From: Bacteroidales bacterium
GTDB lineage: Bacteria; Bacteroidota; Bacteroidia; Bacteroidales; P3
Direction of reading: 5' to 3'
Assembly (NCBI GenBank): GCA_016281475.1
Contig: JAEEIS010000094.1
Location: 1-33,511 of the forward strand
Length of the DNA stretch: 33,511 nt
Shown: one piece after another, positions 15,563-22,873 of the stretch
How the letters are laid out: each line of letters starts with the position of its first letter
Position numbering within the stretch: the first letter of the stretch is position 1
Program-made: the position numbers and the translations under genes
The notes under the pieces: generated by a model
What the model saw: only the letters and a program-made list of their open reading frames with translations
The model's database searches: none
Told to the model about the DNA's origin: nothing

Positions 15563-16210
15563 ATGAAAAAGACACTCCTACTCATATTTATGCCCCTGCT
15601 GCTCGGCAACACGCAGGCGCAAGAACCAGACTCCCTGCTTATCGACCAGCCACTGCGGCATCATGCCATCACCATCGACCCCTTTACCTTCTACGCCGAT
15701 GCCTGCCTCCTCACCTACGAATATGCCCTCCCCCACCGCGCCTCGCTCGAAGTGGAGCTGGGAGCGCAAGGGTTCCACTGGAAAAAACACCAAGGCAGTG
15801 GTGCCGCCACCCGTCCCGGTATCGCCGCCACCGTCGGCTACAAGTTCTACTTCCCTGCAGGCAAACGCAGCAAGGCGATGGCACGCGCCGGCAGCCTCCC
15901 ACGTGTCGGCTACTTCGTCAAGCCACGCCTCACCTACGTGCACCAATGGAGCAGCTACGATGTCTATGTGGACAATATTGGCTGGGATATTATCACTCAA
16001 CGAACCACCCTCCACGAAAACCACCTCTCCCTAGGCATCATCCTAGGGCGCCAATTCGTGTCGCGCCACGGCTTCGTCTTCACCCCCTACCTCGGCTACA
16101 ACCTGCCGCTTTGGCACAAAGGCCCGTTCCACACCCATGACAATCCTGGCAGCAGTGCCGTCTACTACGGCTACATCTCTGCCGGCATGAAACTCGGCTG
16201 GGCTTTCTAA
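15563..16210 (+). CDS. Predicted outer-membrane beta-barrel protein of the radical SAM operon
   Basis: 215 residues. Signal peptide MKKTLLLIFMPLLLGNTQAQ with cleavage after AQA or TQAQ. The mature sequence has barrel-like strands (ASLEVELGAQGFHWKK, ATVGYKFYFPAG, HLSLGIILGRQFVSRHGFVFTPYLGYNLPLW, YYGYISAGMKLGWAF) and ends in Phe, fitting a small outer-membrane barrel. It starts 12 bases after the lipoprotein stop, so it is co-transcribed. Function unknown. Confidence 0.75.
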   Translation: MKKTLLLIFMPLLLGNTQAQEPDSLLIDQPLRHHAITIDPFTFYADACLLTYEYALPHRASLEVELGAQGFHWKKHQGSGAATRPGIAATVGYKFYFPAGKRSKAMARAGSLPRVGYFVKPRLTYVHQWSSYDVYVDNIGWDIITQRTTLHENHLSLGIILGRQFVSRHGFVFTPYLGYNLPLWHKGPFHTHDNPGSSAVYYGYISAGMKLGWAF

Positions 16211-16251
16211 CCCCACACAATAAAATTCCGCCATCGCCGTTATTATCGGCA

Positions 16252-16428
16252 ATGAAACATACACGACGCAACATATCCCTAGCCCTGTTGGCCATCCTGC
16301 TGCTTGCCTTTGCCGCAGGCTGTAGCAGCAAGGGCGTACACATGCCCAAGCACCGCAAACGCCGCCATTGCGACTGCCCCACCTTCTCCGAAACACAAAT
16401 CCCACAGCCACCACTCTATGTCGCCTGA
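16252..16428 (+). CDS. 58-residue lipoprotein overlapping the SprT-like gene
   Basis: Read directly from the sequence: MKHTRRNISLALLAILLLAF then AAGC with the lipidated Cys at residue 24, followed by SSKGVHMPKHRKRRHCDCP and a short Pro-rich tail. The mature part is basic and carries a CDC motif. It follows the beta-barrel gene by 41 bases and overlaps the SprT-like gene by 11 bases, the same overlap length seen between the lipoprotein and radical SAM genes. The convincing lipobox and the overlap argue for a real gene despite its size. Role unknown. Confidence 0.7.
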   Translation: MKHTRRNISLALLAILLLAFAAGCSSKGVHMPKHRKRRHCDCPTFSETQIPQPPLYVA

Positions 16429-17041
16429 AGAATACAAGGCCATCCTTGCCAAGTACCTGCCCGGCGATGCCGTCGAGCCCGTCTACGCCTTCATGGACCG
16501 CTACAATGTGTTCCTCCACATCACCCGCAAGCGTACCACCAAGCTGGGCGACTACCGCTGTCCGCAACCCCACCACAACTATCAGGAAATTAGCGTCAAC
16601 GGCGACATGAACCCCTACCAGTTCCTCTTGGTGCTAGTGCACGAGATGGCGCACCTCAACACCCACCAACGCTATGGCAACGACGTGCAGCCCCACGGCC
16701 ACGAATGGCAGGAAGAATACCGCCAGCTGATGCTCCAATACCTCGCCTGCTTCCCCGACGATGTCGCCGCGCTGATAACCCAATACACCGCCCGCATCCC
16801 TCTCAGCCGCACCATTGGAAAACAAATCGATGCCCAGCTGCGCCACTACGACCCCGACTACACCCCCTCCGACGAGCTCACGCTCGACCAGCTCGCCCCC
16901 GGCACCGCATTCCGCATCGCCACCAAGCCGCAAAAACTATTCCGCACACTCGAAAAACGCCGCACCCGCTGGCTCTGTCTCTGTCTGGACGACAACAAAC
17001 GATACCTCGTCAACGGCTCTGCGCGAGTCGTCAAATGCTGA
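16418..17041 (+). CDS. SprT-like zinc metalloprotease domain protein
   Basis: 207 residues from the ATG at 16418 (MSPEEYKAILAKYLP); an earlier in-frame start at 16304 would read the lipoprotein gene out of frame and is rejected. VHEMAHLNTH supplies the HExxH zinc site (His75, Glu76, His79), with a third ligand probably in HGHEW about 18 residues on. The C-terminus carries a small beta domain (LAPGTAFRIAT, RWLCLCLDDNKRYLVNG). SprT-like proteins are cytoplasmic metalloproteases or metal-binding proteins. It closes the operon. Confidence 0.85.
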   Translation: MSPEEYKAILAKYLPGDAVEPVYAFMDRYNVFLHITRKRTTKLGDYRCPQPHHNYQEISVNGDMNPYQFLLVLVHEMAHLNTHQRYGNDVQPHGHEWQEEYRQLMLQYLACFPDDVAALITQYTARIPLSRTIGKQIDAQLRHYDPDYTPSDELTLDQLAPGTAFRIATKPQKLFRTLEKRRTRWLCLCLDDNKRYLVNGSARVVKC

Positions 17042-17042
17042 T

Positions 17043-17092
17043 AATTGGCCTAAGCCACAGCCAATTCTCAACTATCAACTATCAATTCTCAT
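17043..17092. repeat. Hairpin plus AT-rich interspersed repeat between convergent genes
   Basis: AATTGGC (17043-17049) pairs with GCCAATT (17060-17066), followed by TCAACTATCAACTATCAATT-type units. The stretch separates the SprT-like gene from pcm on the opposite strand and could end transcription from either side. Confidence 0.6.
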
Positions 17093-17094
17093 CT

Positions 17095-17757
17095 TCAGAA
17101 ATTTCTCCCCTCCAGCATCGGCACAAACTTAGCATCGCCGTGGTCCTCCACGCGCCACTGGCTGGGGTCGTCGCCGTCTTTAAACACGCGCAGCATCCGC
17201 TGCTCCTCCTCCCCCACCGGTACGACCATGATGCCGCCCGTCTTCAGCACCTTCATCAGCCCTGCGGGAATCTCGGGAGCCCCGCAAGTCACCAAGATAC
17301 GGTCGTAGGTAACCCCCGCCATCTCCGGCACACCGTTAAAGCTGTCGCCAAGAAAACACTTGGCCGTGTAATGGAGTTTCGACAGCAGCTCCTTGGTCTT
17401 CCTATAGAGCGCATTCTGCCGCTCCACCGTGTGCACCCACGCGCCCATCTCGCACAATATCGCCGTCTGGTAGCCACTGCCCGTGCCCACCTCCAGCACC
17501 GTCATTTTTTTCTTTAGCTCCAACAGCTGCGTCTGCCACGCCACCGTATAGGGCTTCGAGATGGTCTGCTCGCAGTCGATAACCAACGCCCTGTCGATGT
17601 CGTAAAGGAAATTGTCCAACACCGAGTCGCTGACAAACCAATGCCGTGGTAGCCTCTCCATGGCCTTCAGCAACTCCTTGTCATGAATGCCGCGCTCGCG
17701 CAACTGTTCCACCATGCGCATGCGCCAAGAAAGATATTTCGTATTGTCGGGAGTCAT
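17095..17757 (-). CDS. pcm: Protein-L-isoaspartate O-methyltransferase
   Basis: 220 residues. TISKPYTVAWQTQLL is the family's substrate-binding segment, VLEVGTGSGYQTAIL the SAM-binding motif I, and DRILVTCGAPEIP the motif II/post-I region. The enzyme methylates isoaspartyl residues of damaged proteins in the cytoplasm so that they can revert. It starts 29 bases after the thiL stop on the same strand, so the two are probably co-transcribed from the thiL promoter. Confidence 0.95.
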   Translation of the reverse strand: MTPDNTKYLSWRMRMVEQLRERGIHDKELLKAMERLPRHWFVSDSVLDNFLYDIDRALVIDCEQTISKPYTVAWQTQLLELKKKMTVLEVGTGSGYQTAILCEMGAWVHTVERQNALYRKTKELLSKLHYTAKCFLGDSFNGVPEMAGVTYDRILVTCGAPEIPAGLMKVLKTGGIMVVPVGEEEQRMLRVFKDGDDPSQWRVEDHGDAKFVPMLEGRNF

Positions 17758-17786
17758 TTATATCAATTTGTATTGCTAAACAGGTT

Positions 17787-18836
17787 CTAATTCTTATGCC
17801 ACCCCTGCGCCCGCAGCTCAATGGTGCTGTTCTGCGGCGTCACCATCACGGCAGGCGTGCCCTCCTCGGTGATATGCCCGATAACGTGCACCTCCTTGCT
17901 CTCCTTCACCTTGTCGTAGTCCTTCAGGTCCACGGTAAACAGCAGCTCGTAATCCTCGCCGCCGTTCAAGGCGTTGCTCACAGGCAGCATATTCTGGCTC
18001 ATCTCCGAGCACACGCGCGTGGTCTGGTAGTCGATAGGCAGCCTCTCCTCATACACCTCGCAGCCGCACCTGCTCTGCTTGCAAATATGCAGCAGCTCGC
18101 TCGCCAGCCCGTCGCTCACGTCGATCATCGATGTCGGCACAATCCCCTTCTCCTCCAGCCACTTCACAATGTCGCAACGCGGCTCGGGCTTCAGATAACG
18201 CTCCAGCACATAGTCGTAGCTGTCCAAATCCGGCTGGAAATTGGGGTCGGCCTGATAGGTCACCTTCTCGCGCTCCAGCACCAGCAGCCCGCTGTAGGCG
18301 CTGCCCAAGTCGCCACTCACACAGATAAGGTCGTGCAGCTTGGCACCGCTGCGGTAGGTAATCCTGTCGCTGTCCACCTCGCCGATGGCCGTAACGCTGA
18401 TCACCATCCCCACGCGGCTCGACGACGTGTCGCCGCCCACCAAATCCACATCATACCGCTCGCAGCAGAGCCGTATGCCCGCATACAGCTCCTCCAACGC
18501 CTCCACCGAAAACCTATTGCTCACCGCCACACTCACCAGCACCTGGCGCGGCGTGGCATTCATGGCGCAAATATCGCTCAAATTAATCGCCACCGCCTTA
18601 TAACCTAAATGCCGCAGCGGCGTATACGTCATATCGAAGTGGATGCCCTCCACCAGCATGTCGGTCGTCACCACCGTCTTCTTCTTGCCCGTGCCCAGCA
18701 CCGCACAATCATCCCCCACACCCTTCACAGTGCTCTTGTTCACGCGCCCAAAACCATCCGTAAGACGCTCTATCAGCGCAAATTCGCCCAAGGTCTCCAA
18801 CTCGGTGCGACCCTCTTGATACTCCAAATGCTCCAT
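17787..18836 (-). CDS. thiL: Thiamine-monophosphate kinase
   Basis: 349 residues from the ATG at 18836. A longer frame starting at 18884 is rejected because the promoter element at 18860-18867 would lie inside it. Motifs of the PurM/ThiL ATP-binding fold are present: VKGVGDDCAVLG, TTDMLVEGIHFDM, DLVGGDTSSSRVG, and GGEDYELLFTVDL. It phosphorylates thiamine monophosphate to the diphosphate cofactor in the cytoplasm. No other thiamine gene is nearby; the pairing with pcm looks coincidental in function. Confidence 0.96.
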   Translation of the reverse strand: MEHLEYQEGRTELETLGEFALIERLTDGFGRVNKSTVKGVGDDCAVLGTGKKKTVVTTDMLVEGIHFDMTYTPLRHLGYKAVAINLSDICAMNATPRQVLVSVAVSNRFSVEALEELYAGIRLCCERYDVDLVGGDTSSSRVGMVISVTAIGEVDSDRITYRSGAKLHDLICVSGDLGSAYSGLLVLEREKVTYQADPNFQPDLDSYDYVLERYLKPEPRCDIVKWLEEKGIVPTSMIDVSDGLASELLHICKQSRCGCEVYEERLPIDYQTTRVCSEMSQNMLPVSNALNGGEDYELLFTVDLKDYDKVKESKEVHVIGHITEEGTPAVMVTPQNSTIELRAQGWHKN

Positions 18837-18859
18837 TGTTAATAATATTAAAATCTTTG

Positions 18860-18867
18860 CAAAAGTA
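18860..18867 (-). promoter_or_regulatory. -7 promoter element for thiL-pcm
   Basis: On the minus strand TACTTTTG fits TAnnTTTG. Transcription would start near 18853, leaving a leader of about 16 bases before the ATG at 18836. Confidence 0.7.
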
Positions 18868-18954
18868 CACAATTTTTTCCACACAACCGACGTTATCCAA
18901 AAAATATTTTCAATAACACATTGTTTAATTCACTCCTTAAACAACAATAACACT

Positions 18955-19515
18955 ATGAAAAAGACACTCTTCACCCTTATGACCCTCGCCGCCCTCGTCA
19001 TGTGCGGCTGTGAAAAAGACCCCAATAACCCCAACGGAGGCCCCAACGGCAACACCGATCCAGAACAACCCGTCATCGATATCACCCCCTACCTCGGCAA
19101 ATACCTGATGACACGCCACTCCGACCTCACCATCACCCTCATGAACATGTTCGCATTCCCGCTCGACCGCGACCTCGACGTTGAAACCGTCACCGTCGTC
19201 AGCGACCCCAAAGTCGAACACGGCATCATCATGACCAGCAACGACGGCCTCTACCTCCACGGCGTGGTCGACACCGCCGGTCTGCACCTGCAGAACGACA
19301 CCATCACCCTCGCCATCGACACCACCTACAACACCTACCCCATCAAGTTCACCGTCAGCGTCAGCATGACCCACCCCGTCATCCATGCACCCGTCGATGG
19401 CAAGATGGAATGGACCAGCGTGGCCGAAGGCACCGCCTCCACCAGCATCTTTGGCATGCCCATCACCGCCACCATCACCGGCAACATGCGCTACCGCACC
19501 ATCCTCAGCAAATAA
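18955..19515 (+). CDS. Lipoprotein of unknown function
   Basis: 186 residues. Lipoprotein signal ends VMCGC, with the lipidated Cys at residue 19. A short Asn/Pro/Gly-rich linker (DPNNPNGGPNGNTDPEQ) follows. The body has repeated beta-strands (YLMTRHSDLTITLMN, GLHLQNDTITLAIDTTYNTY, ATITGNMRYRTILSK), resembling lipocalin-like or calycin-like Bacteroidetes lipoproteins; I cannot name a family. Stand-alone gene with an intrinsic terminator downstream. Confidence 0.75.
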   Translation: MKKTLFTLMTLAALVMCGCEKDPNNPNGGPNGNTDPEQPVIDITPYLGKYLMTRHSDLTITLMNMFAFPLDRDLDVETVTVVSDPKVEHGIIMTSNDGLYLHGVVDTAGLHLQNDTITLAIDTTYNTYPIKFTVSVSMTHPVIHAPVDGKMEWTSVAEGTASTSIFGMPITATITGNMRYRTILSK

Positions 19516-19539
19516 ACTACCGTTTCAATTTTTCCTCCC

Positions 19540-19574
19540 AGGCGCCCCACTCCAGTGAGGCGCCTTTCTTTTAC
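19540..19574 (+). terminator. Intrinsic terminator
   Basis: AGGCGCC (19540-19546) pairs with GGCGCCT (19559-19565) across a 12-base loop, followed by TTCTTTTA. Confidence 0.75.
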
Positions 19575-19610
19575 TCACCCCAGCACCCCTCCGCCATTTA
19601 TACTATATTT

Positions 19611-19673
19611 ATACTTTAGTTATACTTCAGTTATACTATGCAAAATAGTATAACTGAAGTATAACTAAAGTAT
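19611..19673. repeat. Perfect 29-bp inverted repeat with an 11-bp internal period
   Basis: Arms 19611-19639 and 19645-19673 are exact inverted copies around GCAAA. Each arm is built from ATACTTTAGTT / ATACTTCAGTT / ATACTAT units about 11 bases long. It lies between the convergent lipoprotein gene and tRNA-His and is AT-rich. It is not a standard terminator. Confidence 0.85.
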
Positions 19674-19727
19674 AACTGTAGGATAAATACTGGAACAGAG
19701 GGGAGGGTGAAGGCGGGTATGGGGAAC

Positions 19728-19752
19728 AAAAAAAGCAGGTCGCTTGACCTGC
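19728..19752 (-). terminator. Intrinsic terminator for tRNA-His
   Basis: On the minus strand GCAGGTC, loop AAGC, GACCTGC is a perfect 7-bp stem followed by seven T, directly downstream of the tRNA. Confidence 0.9.
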
Positions 19753-19759
19753 TTCCTTG

Positions 19760-19833
19760 GGTGGGAGGTGGGGCTCGAACCCACGACCTCCAGATCCACA
19801 ATCTGGCGCTCTAACCAGCTGAACTACGCCCAC
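19760..19833 (-). tRNA. tRNA-His (anticodon GTG)
   Basis: The minus strand folds into a cloverleaf: acceptor GTGGGCG, D arm GTTC...GAGC, anticodon arm CCAGA-TTGTGGA-TCTGG with anticodon GTG, T arm GTGGG-TTCGAGC-CCCAC, discriminator C. A G at 19834 can serve as the extra G-1 opposite C73 that marks histidine tRNAs. CCA is not encoded. Acceptor pair 6-67 is a C-T mismatch. The gene has its own promoter and terminator. Confidence 0.95.
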
Positions 19834-19856
19834 CGTGCTGATTCGAAAATCGGGTG

Positions 19857-19887
19857 CAAAATTACTAACTTTTTCCGACATAGCAAA
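19857..19887 (-). promoter_or_regulatory. Full -33/-7 promoter for tRNA-His
   Basis: On the minus strand TTTG (19884-19887), 19 bases, TAATTTTG (19857-19864), exactly the Bacteroidetes consensus and spacing. The predicted start is about 17 bases before the tRNA 5' end. Confidence 0.88.
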
Positions 19888-19907
19888 AATATTTTCAAAA
19901 AAAATTG

Positions 19908-19915
19908 TACCTTTG
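19908..19915 (+). promoter_or_regulatory. -7 promoter element immediately before the RNA methyltransferase start
   Basis: TACCTTTG fits TAnnTTTG and ends 4 bases before the ATG at 19920. With the usual start site 5-7 bases downstream of the element, the message would be leaderless or nearly so. Confidence 0.75.
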
Positions 19916-19919
19916 CAAC

Positions 19920-20678
19920 ATGATATCTAAGGCAAAATTGAAGGAACTCGCTGTGTATAAGCAGCAAAAAGCATGTGACGAGCAGTCGGTTTTTGTTGTC
20001 GAAGGAGTGAAGATGTGCGGTGAGGCACTGGCTGCAAAATGGCCTGTGAAGGTGGTTTGCGCGACAAATTTGTGGCTTTCGCAGCACACGGAACTGCCGT
20101 CTGAAGCGGAAGTGTTTGAGGTTGACGATGCTGCGCTCGACCGGCTCAGCAGCCTGCGCACACCCAACGAGGTGTGGATGCTACTGCAACGCCCTGCCAC
20201 ACAGATGCCTACTAGAACGGGGCTGGTGCTTGCCATCGACCACCTGCAGGACCCCGGCAACCTAGGCACCATCATCCGCACTGCCGACTGGTTCGGCGTG
20301 CGACATATAGTCTGCTCGGAAGGCACGGTGTCGTGTTTCAACCCCAAGGTGGTGCAGGCCACAATGGGTGGCGTGTTCCGCACAAAGGTTGTCTACACCT
20401 CGCTGCCCGACTATCTGCAAAATTGCGGCGTGCCGGTGTACGGGGCCATGCTCAACGGAGAGGACATCTGGGGCGAAAGCCAACCCCTACGGCTACCCGC
20501 CGGCGGGGCGGTGCTGGTGATTGGCAACGAGTCGCGCGGCATCACGCCCGATGTGCAGCAGTGTGTCACCCACCGCGTTGCAATTCCTAATTTGGGCGGT
20601 ACTGCCGAATCGCTCAACGCTTCCGTGGCGTGCGCCATACTCATGGCCGAACTATTCAGGAATGGGAGGATGTGTTAA
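19920..20678 (+). CDS. TrmH/SpoU-family RNA methyltransferase
   Basis: 252 residues from the ATG at 19920; a TTG at 19905 lies upstream of the promoter's end and is rejected. The N-terminus (MISKAKLKELAVYKQQKA, FVVEGVKMCGEAL) is the substrate-binding L30e-like domain. The SPOUT knot motifs follow: DHLQDPGNLGTIIRTADWFG, VLVIGNESRGI, and IPNLGGTAESLNASVACAI. It methylates ribose 2'-OH in rRNA or tRNA; the exact site cannot be told. Divergent from tRNA-His across about 86 bases with interleaved promoters. Confidence 0.92.
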   Translation: MISKAKLKELAVYKQQKACDEQSVFVVEGVKMCGEALAAKWPVKVVCATNLWLSQHTELPSEAEVFEVDDAALDRLSSLRTPNEVWMLLQRPATQMPTRTGLVLAIDHLQDPGNLGTIIRTADWFGVRHIVCSEGTVSCFNPKVVQATMGGVFRTKVVYTSLPDYLQNCGVPVYGAMLNGEDIWGESQPLRLPAGGAVLVIGNESRGITPDVQQCVTHRVAIPNLGGTAESLNASVACAILMAELFRNGRMC

Positions 20679-20692
20679 GGTGGGAGTCATTG

Positions 20693-20745
20693 ATTAACGA
20701 AATTACGAATTCACACATTAACGAATTACAAAATTTTCACCTTTC
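20693..20745. repeat. Interspersed repeat between convergent genes
   Basis: Units TTAACGAA, TTACGAATTCACACATTAACG and TTTTCACCTTTCAATTCC fill the 58-base gap after the methyltransferase gene and run into the end of the minus-strand gene. Both interspersed-repeat types occur here. Confidence 0.7.
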
Positions 20746-21783
20746 AATTCCCTTGGTGTGATACATGCCGAAGATGCCACGGCGGAGGGTAAGGCTGACG
20801 GTGTCGCCGATGCGGAGGGTGCCGTCGCCATGCATGCGGAAGTAGATGGTGCCTTTGACGGGGGCGGTGACGTCGATGTAGTAGCTGTTAGAGCCTTTGT
20901 TCTCAATATGCCGAGTGACTACGCCTTGCCCCACGACGGGGTCGGCGGCGGGTATGAGACGATTGGTGGAAAAAACGGCGACCATCAGCAGCCCCGTCAC
21001 AATGGCTGTGGCGATGGTGCTGTAGACGAAACGTCCCCATAAGTTGTAGTTTTTGAACGTCACGTTGAGCAGGGCGAGAATCAGACCGACAGCGGCGAAG
21101 CAGACGAACGGCGCAAGGTCGGGGATGGAGAGGGGAAGCACGGTTTCGGAAAAATCCCAGGCACCCAAGATGGCAATGATGATGAGGGCGAAAAAGGCGA
21201 CGATGTAAAGGATCGATACGAGGCCCACTATCCACTCGGAGTCACTTTCCCACATCTTCTCGTATAGGCGGCGGAGGCGTTTGAACGGGCGTCGTTCGCC
21301 TACGGCGATGCGGGTGATGGGCTGCAGCTGCAGCTTGGGACGGGGATGGTAGGGGGCGGTGCCTTCCTGCTGGGCTTGGACGTAGTCGCTGCCGCTCTCC
21401 TCATCAGTGTAGAGGTAGTACACGTAGCAGTTGCCGTCGGGGTCGGTTATGACCAGCTCGTCGGGCGAGGGGTGGTCAAAGCCGATGTAGAGCATCTGAT
21501 GGGCTGGGAGGCCGTTCATGGTGTCGCCGCGGAGCTGGAGCCACGCCTGTATGGTTATGCCCTGCGTGTCGGCCAAGGCGGCCTTGAGGTGGGTGCATAG
21601 GTCGGAGAAGTCCCAGCCTTCACATAGACGGTTGGGGCAGACGGCGAAGGTGTCGGTGCGGCGGGTAGCGCTAAGTTGCAACGAGGTGATGGAGGCCTCG
21701 GGGTCGAGGTCTTTGGCCACTTTGTGCAGTATCTGTTCCAGCACGGCACGGCTGATGCCCTGTATGACGATGAGTTCTTTCAT
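20737..21783 (-). CDS. Membrane protein of unknown function
   Basis: 348 residues starting MKELIVIQGISRAVLEQILHK. The first ~170 residues are soluble and strand-rich (DTFAVCPNRLCEGWDF, AHQMLYIGFDHPSPDELVITD). Three membrane helices follow (LYIVAFFALIIIAILGAW, FVCFAAVGLILALLNV, STIATAIVTGLLMVAVF), then a C-terminal beta-rich domain (DVTAPVKGTIYFRMHGDGTL). I recognise no family. The gene is divergent from the DUF1294 gene, 81 bases apart. Its 3' end runs into an interspersed repeat. Confidence 0.7.
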   Translation of the reverse strand: MKELIVIQGISRAVLEQILHKVAKDLDPEASITSLQLSATRRTDTFAVCPNRLCEGWDFSDLCTHLKAALADTQGITIQAWLQLRGDTMNGLPAHQMLYIGFDHPSPDELVITDPDGNCYVYYLYTDEESGSDYVQAQQEGTAPYHPRPKLQLQPITRIAVGERRPFKRLRRLYEKMWESDSEWIVGLVSILYIVAFFALIIIAILGAWDFSETVLPLSIPDLAPFVCFAAVGLILALLNVTFKNYNLWGRFVYSTIATAIVTGLLMVAVFSTNRLIPAADPVVGQGVVTRHIENKGSNSYYIDVTAPVKGTIYFRMHGDGTLRIGDTVSLTLRRGIFGMYHTKGIER

Positions 21784-21864
21784 TTACGGTGTATAACGCG
21801 GCGGCGGCGCATTTATTGCTTGGAGGACACACAATAATATGGCAAATGCAGCGTTTATTGGGAT

Positions 21865-22134
21865 ATGTTGATTTATTATCTTTTGGCCATAAATGTGCTG
21901 ACGTTCATTGTCTACGGTGTGGACAAATGGAAAGCGCGCCGTGGACGCTGGCGTGTGCCCGAGGCCATGTTGCTGGGGTTGGCGGCATTGGGCGGCAGCG
22001 TGGGCGCATGGCTGGCGATGCAGTTCTTCCGCCACAAGACCCAGAAGAAGAAGTTCCGCTACGGAGTGCCGCTACTATTTGTGCTGCAGGTGGCAGCGGT
22101 GGTGTTGCTTGTGAATATGCTGATACGGCATTAG
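21865..22134 (+). CDS. DUF1294 family membrane protein
   Basis: 89 residues with three helices. DKWKARRGRWRVPEAMLLGL, GGSVGAWLAMQFFRHKTQKK and KFRYGVP are the family's signature positions. Function unknown. A second, decayed copy of its C-terminal half lies at 22554-22694. The Bro-N gene promoter begins directly after its stop. Confidence 0.88.
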   Translation: MLIYYLLAINVLTFIVYGVDKWKARRGRWRVPEAMLLGLAALGGSVGAWLAMQFFRHKTQKKKFRYGVPLLFVLQVAAVVLLVNMLIRH

Positions 22135-22135
22135 T

Positions 22136-22166
22136 ATTGCCAATTCATCGAAGTTTTGTATCTTTG
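22136..22166 (+). promoter_or_regulatory. Promoter for the truncated Bro-N gene
   Basis: ATTG (22136-22139), 19 bases, TATCTTTG (22159-22166), a consensus arrangement. Predicted leader of about 70 bases. Confidence 0.75.
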
Positions 22167-22242
22167 TAAAGCGGTACTATTGATAAAGCATAGTGCAATG
22201 AGGTGATTCTTAAAGCAATAGCAGCTAAATTGAGGTAAATAG

Positions 22243-22674
22243 ATGGAAAAAGTTCAGATATTTCAAGACAAGAAAGTACGTACCCACTGGGATGCGGAAA
22301 AAGAGGAATGGTATTTCTCGGTAGTGGATGTTGTCGGGGTGTTGACGGATTCTATAAATCCGACGGATTACCTGAAGAAGATGCGCAAGCGTGACCCTGA
22401 ACTTGCAGCGTTCATGGGGACAAATTGTCCCCAGATAGAAATGATGACAGAAACAAGCAAACGTCGAAAGACACTTGCAGCTGATAGCAAGGCGGTATTC
22501 CGTATCATACAATCTATTCCATCGCCTAAGGCAGAGCCGTTCAAGCAGTGGTTGGCAACAATAGTGCGTGGTTGTCGATGCAACATTTCCACCTCAAAAC
22601 ACAGCATAAGAAATTCTGCTATGGGGTATCGATTCTTTATCGGTTACAATTGGCAGCGATGGTGTTCTTTGTGA
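22243..22674 (+). pseudogene. Truncated Bro-N family (prophage antirepressor-like) gene
   Basis: 143 codons. Residues 1-108 match the Bro-N domain common in Bacteroidetes (VRTHWDAEKEEWYFSVVDVVGVLT, AVFRIIQSIPSPKAEPFKQWLA). At QWLA the homology stops, where the family normally continues with a long C-terminal part. From there the frame runs through a decayed DUF1294 copy out of its own frame (IVRGCRCNISTSKH and on), giving a meaningless tail. So a Bro-N gene has been cut and joined to other DNA. The Bro-N domain itself could still be expressed as a DNA-binding fragment. Confidence 0.8.
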
Positions 22675-22694
22675 ATAAGCTTATAGAACATTAA
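22554..22694 (+). pseudogene. Decayed second copy of the DUF1294 C-terminus
   Basis: Read from GGC at 22554 the DNA encodes GNNSAWLSMQHFHLKTQ, then HKKFCYGVSILYRLQLAAMV and FFVNKLIEH with a stop at 22692. This aligns residue by residue with the end of the intact DUF1294 protein 450 bases upstream (GAWLAMQFFRHKTQKK, KFRYGVPLLFVLQVAAVV, LLVNMLIRH). There is no start codon of its own. It overlaps the tail of the Bro-N frame in another reading frame. Confidence 0.88.
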
Positions 22695-22722
22695 ATGCTG
22701 TTAATAATTCAAAATAAAGTTG

Positions 22723-22730
22723 TATTTTTG
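22723..22730 (+). promoter_or_regulatory. -7 promoter element for the WG-repeat gene
   Basis: TATTTTTG fits TAnnTTTG; the leader to the ATG at 22874 would be about 140 bases, AT-rich and without features I can name. Confidence 0.5.
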
Positions 22731-22873
22731 CAAAGAAAAATAAAACAGATGGACAACAAATTATACGTTTTGCAGTAAGAAATAATGACTAAGTAAAAAT
22801 TGACCAATGTTACTATTAATATACAAATGAGTGCTTAAAAAAATAAATTAACTTCAATAAATCAATATTAGAA

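Noticed and set aside
19636..19881. Minus-strand reading frame of 81 codons
   Set aside because: It runs through tRNA-His; peptides like VVQLVRAPDCGSGGRGFEPH are a known artefact of translating tRNA genes.
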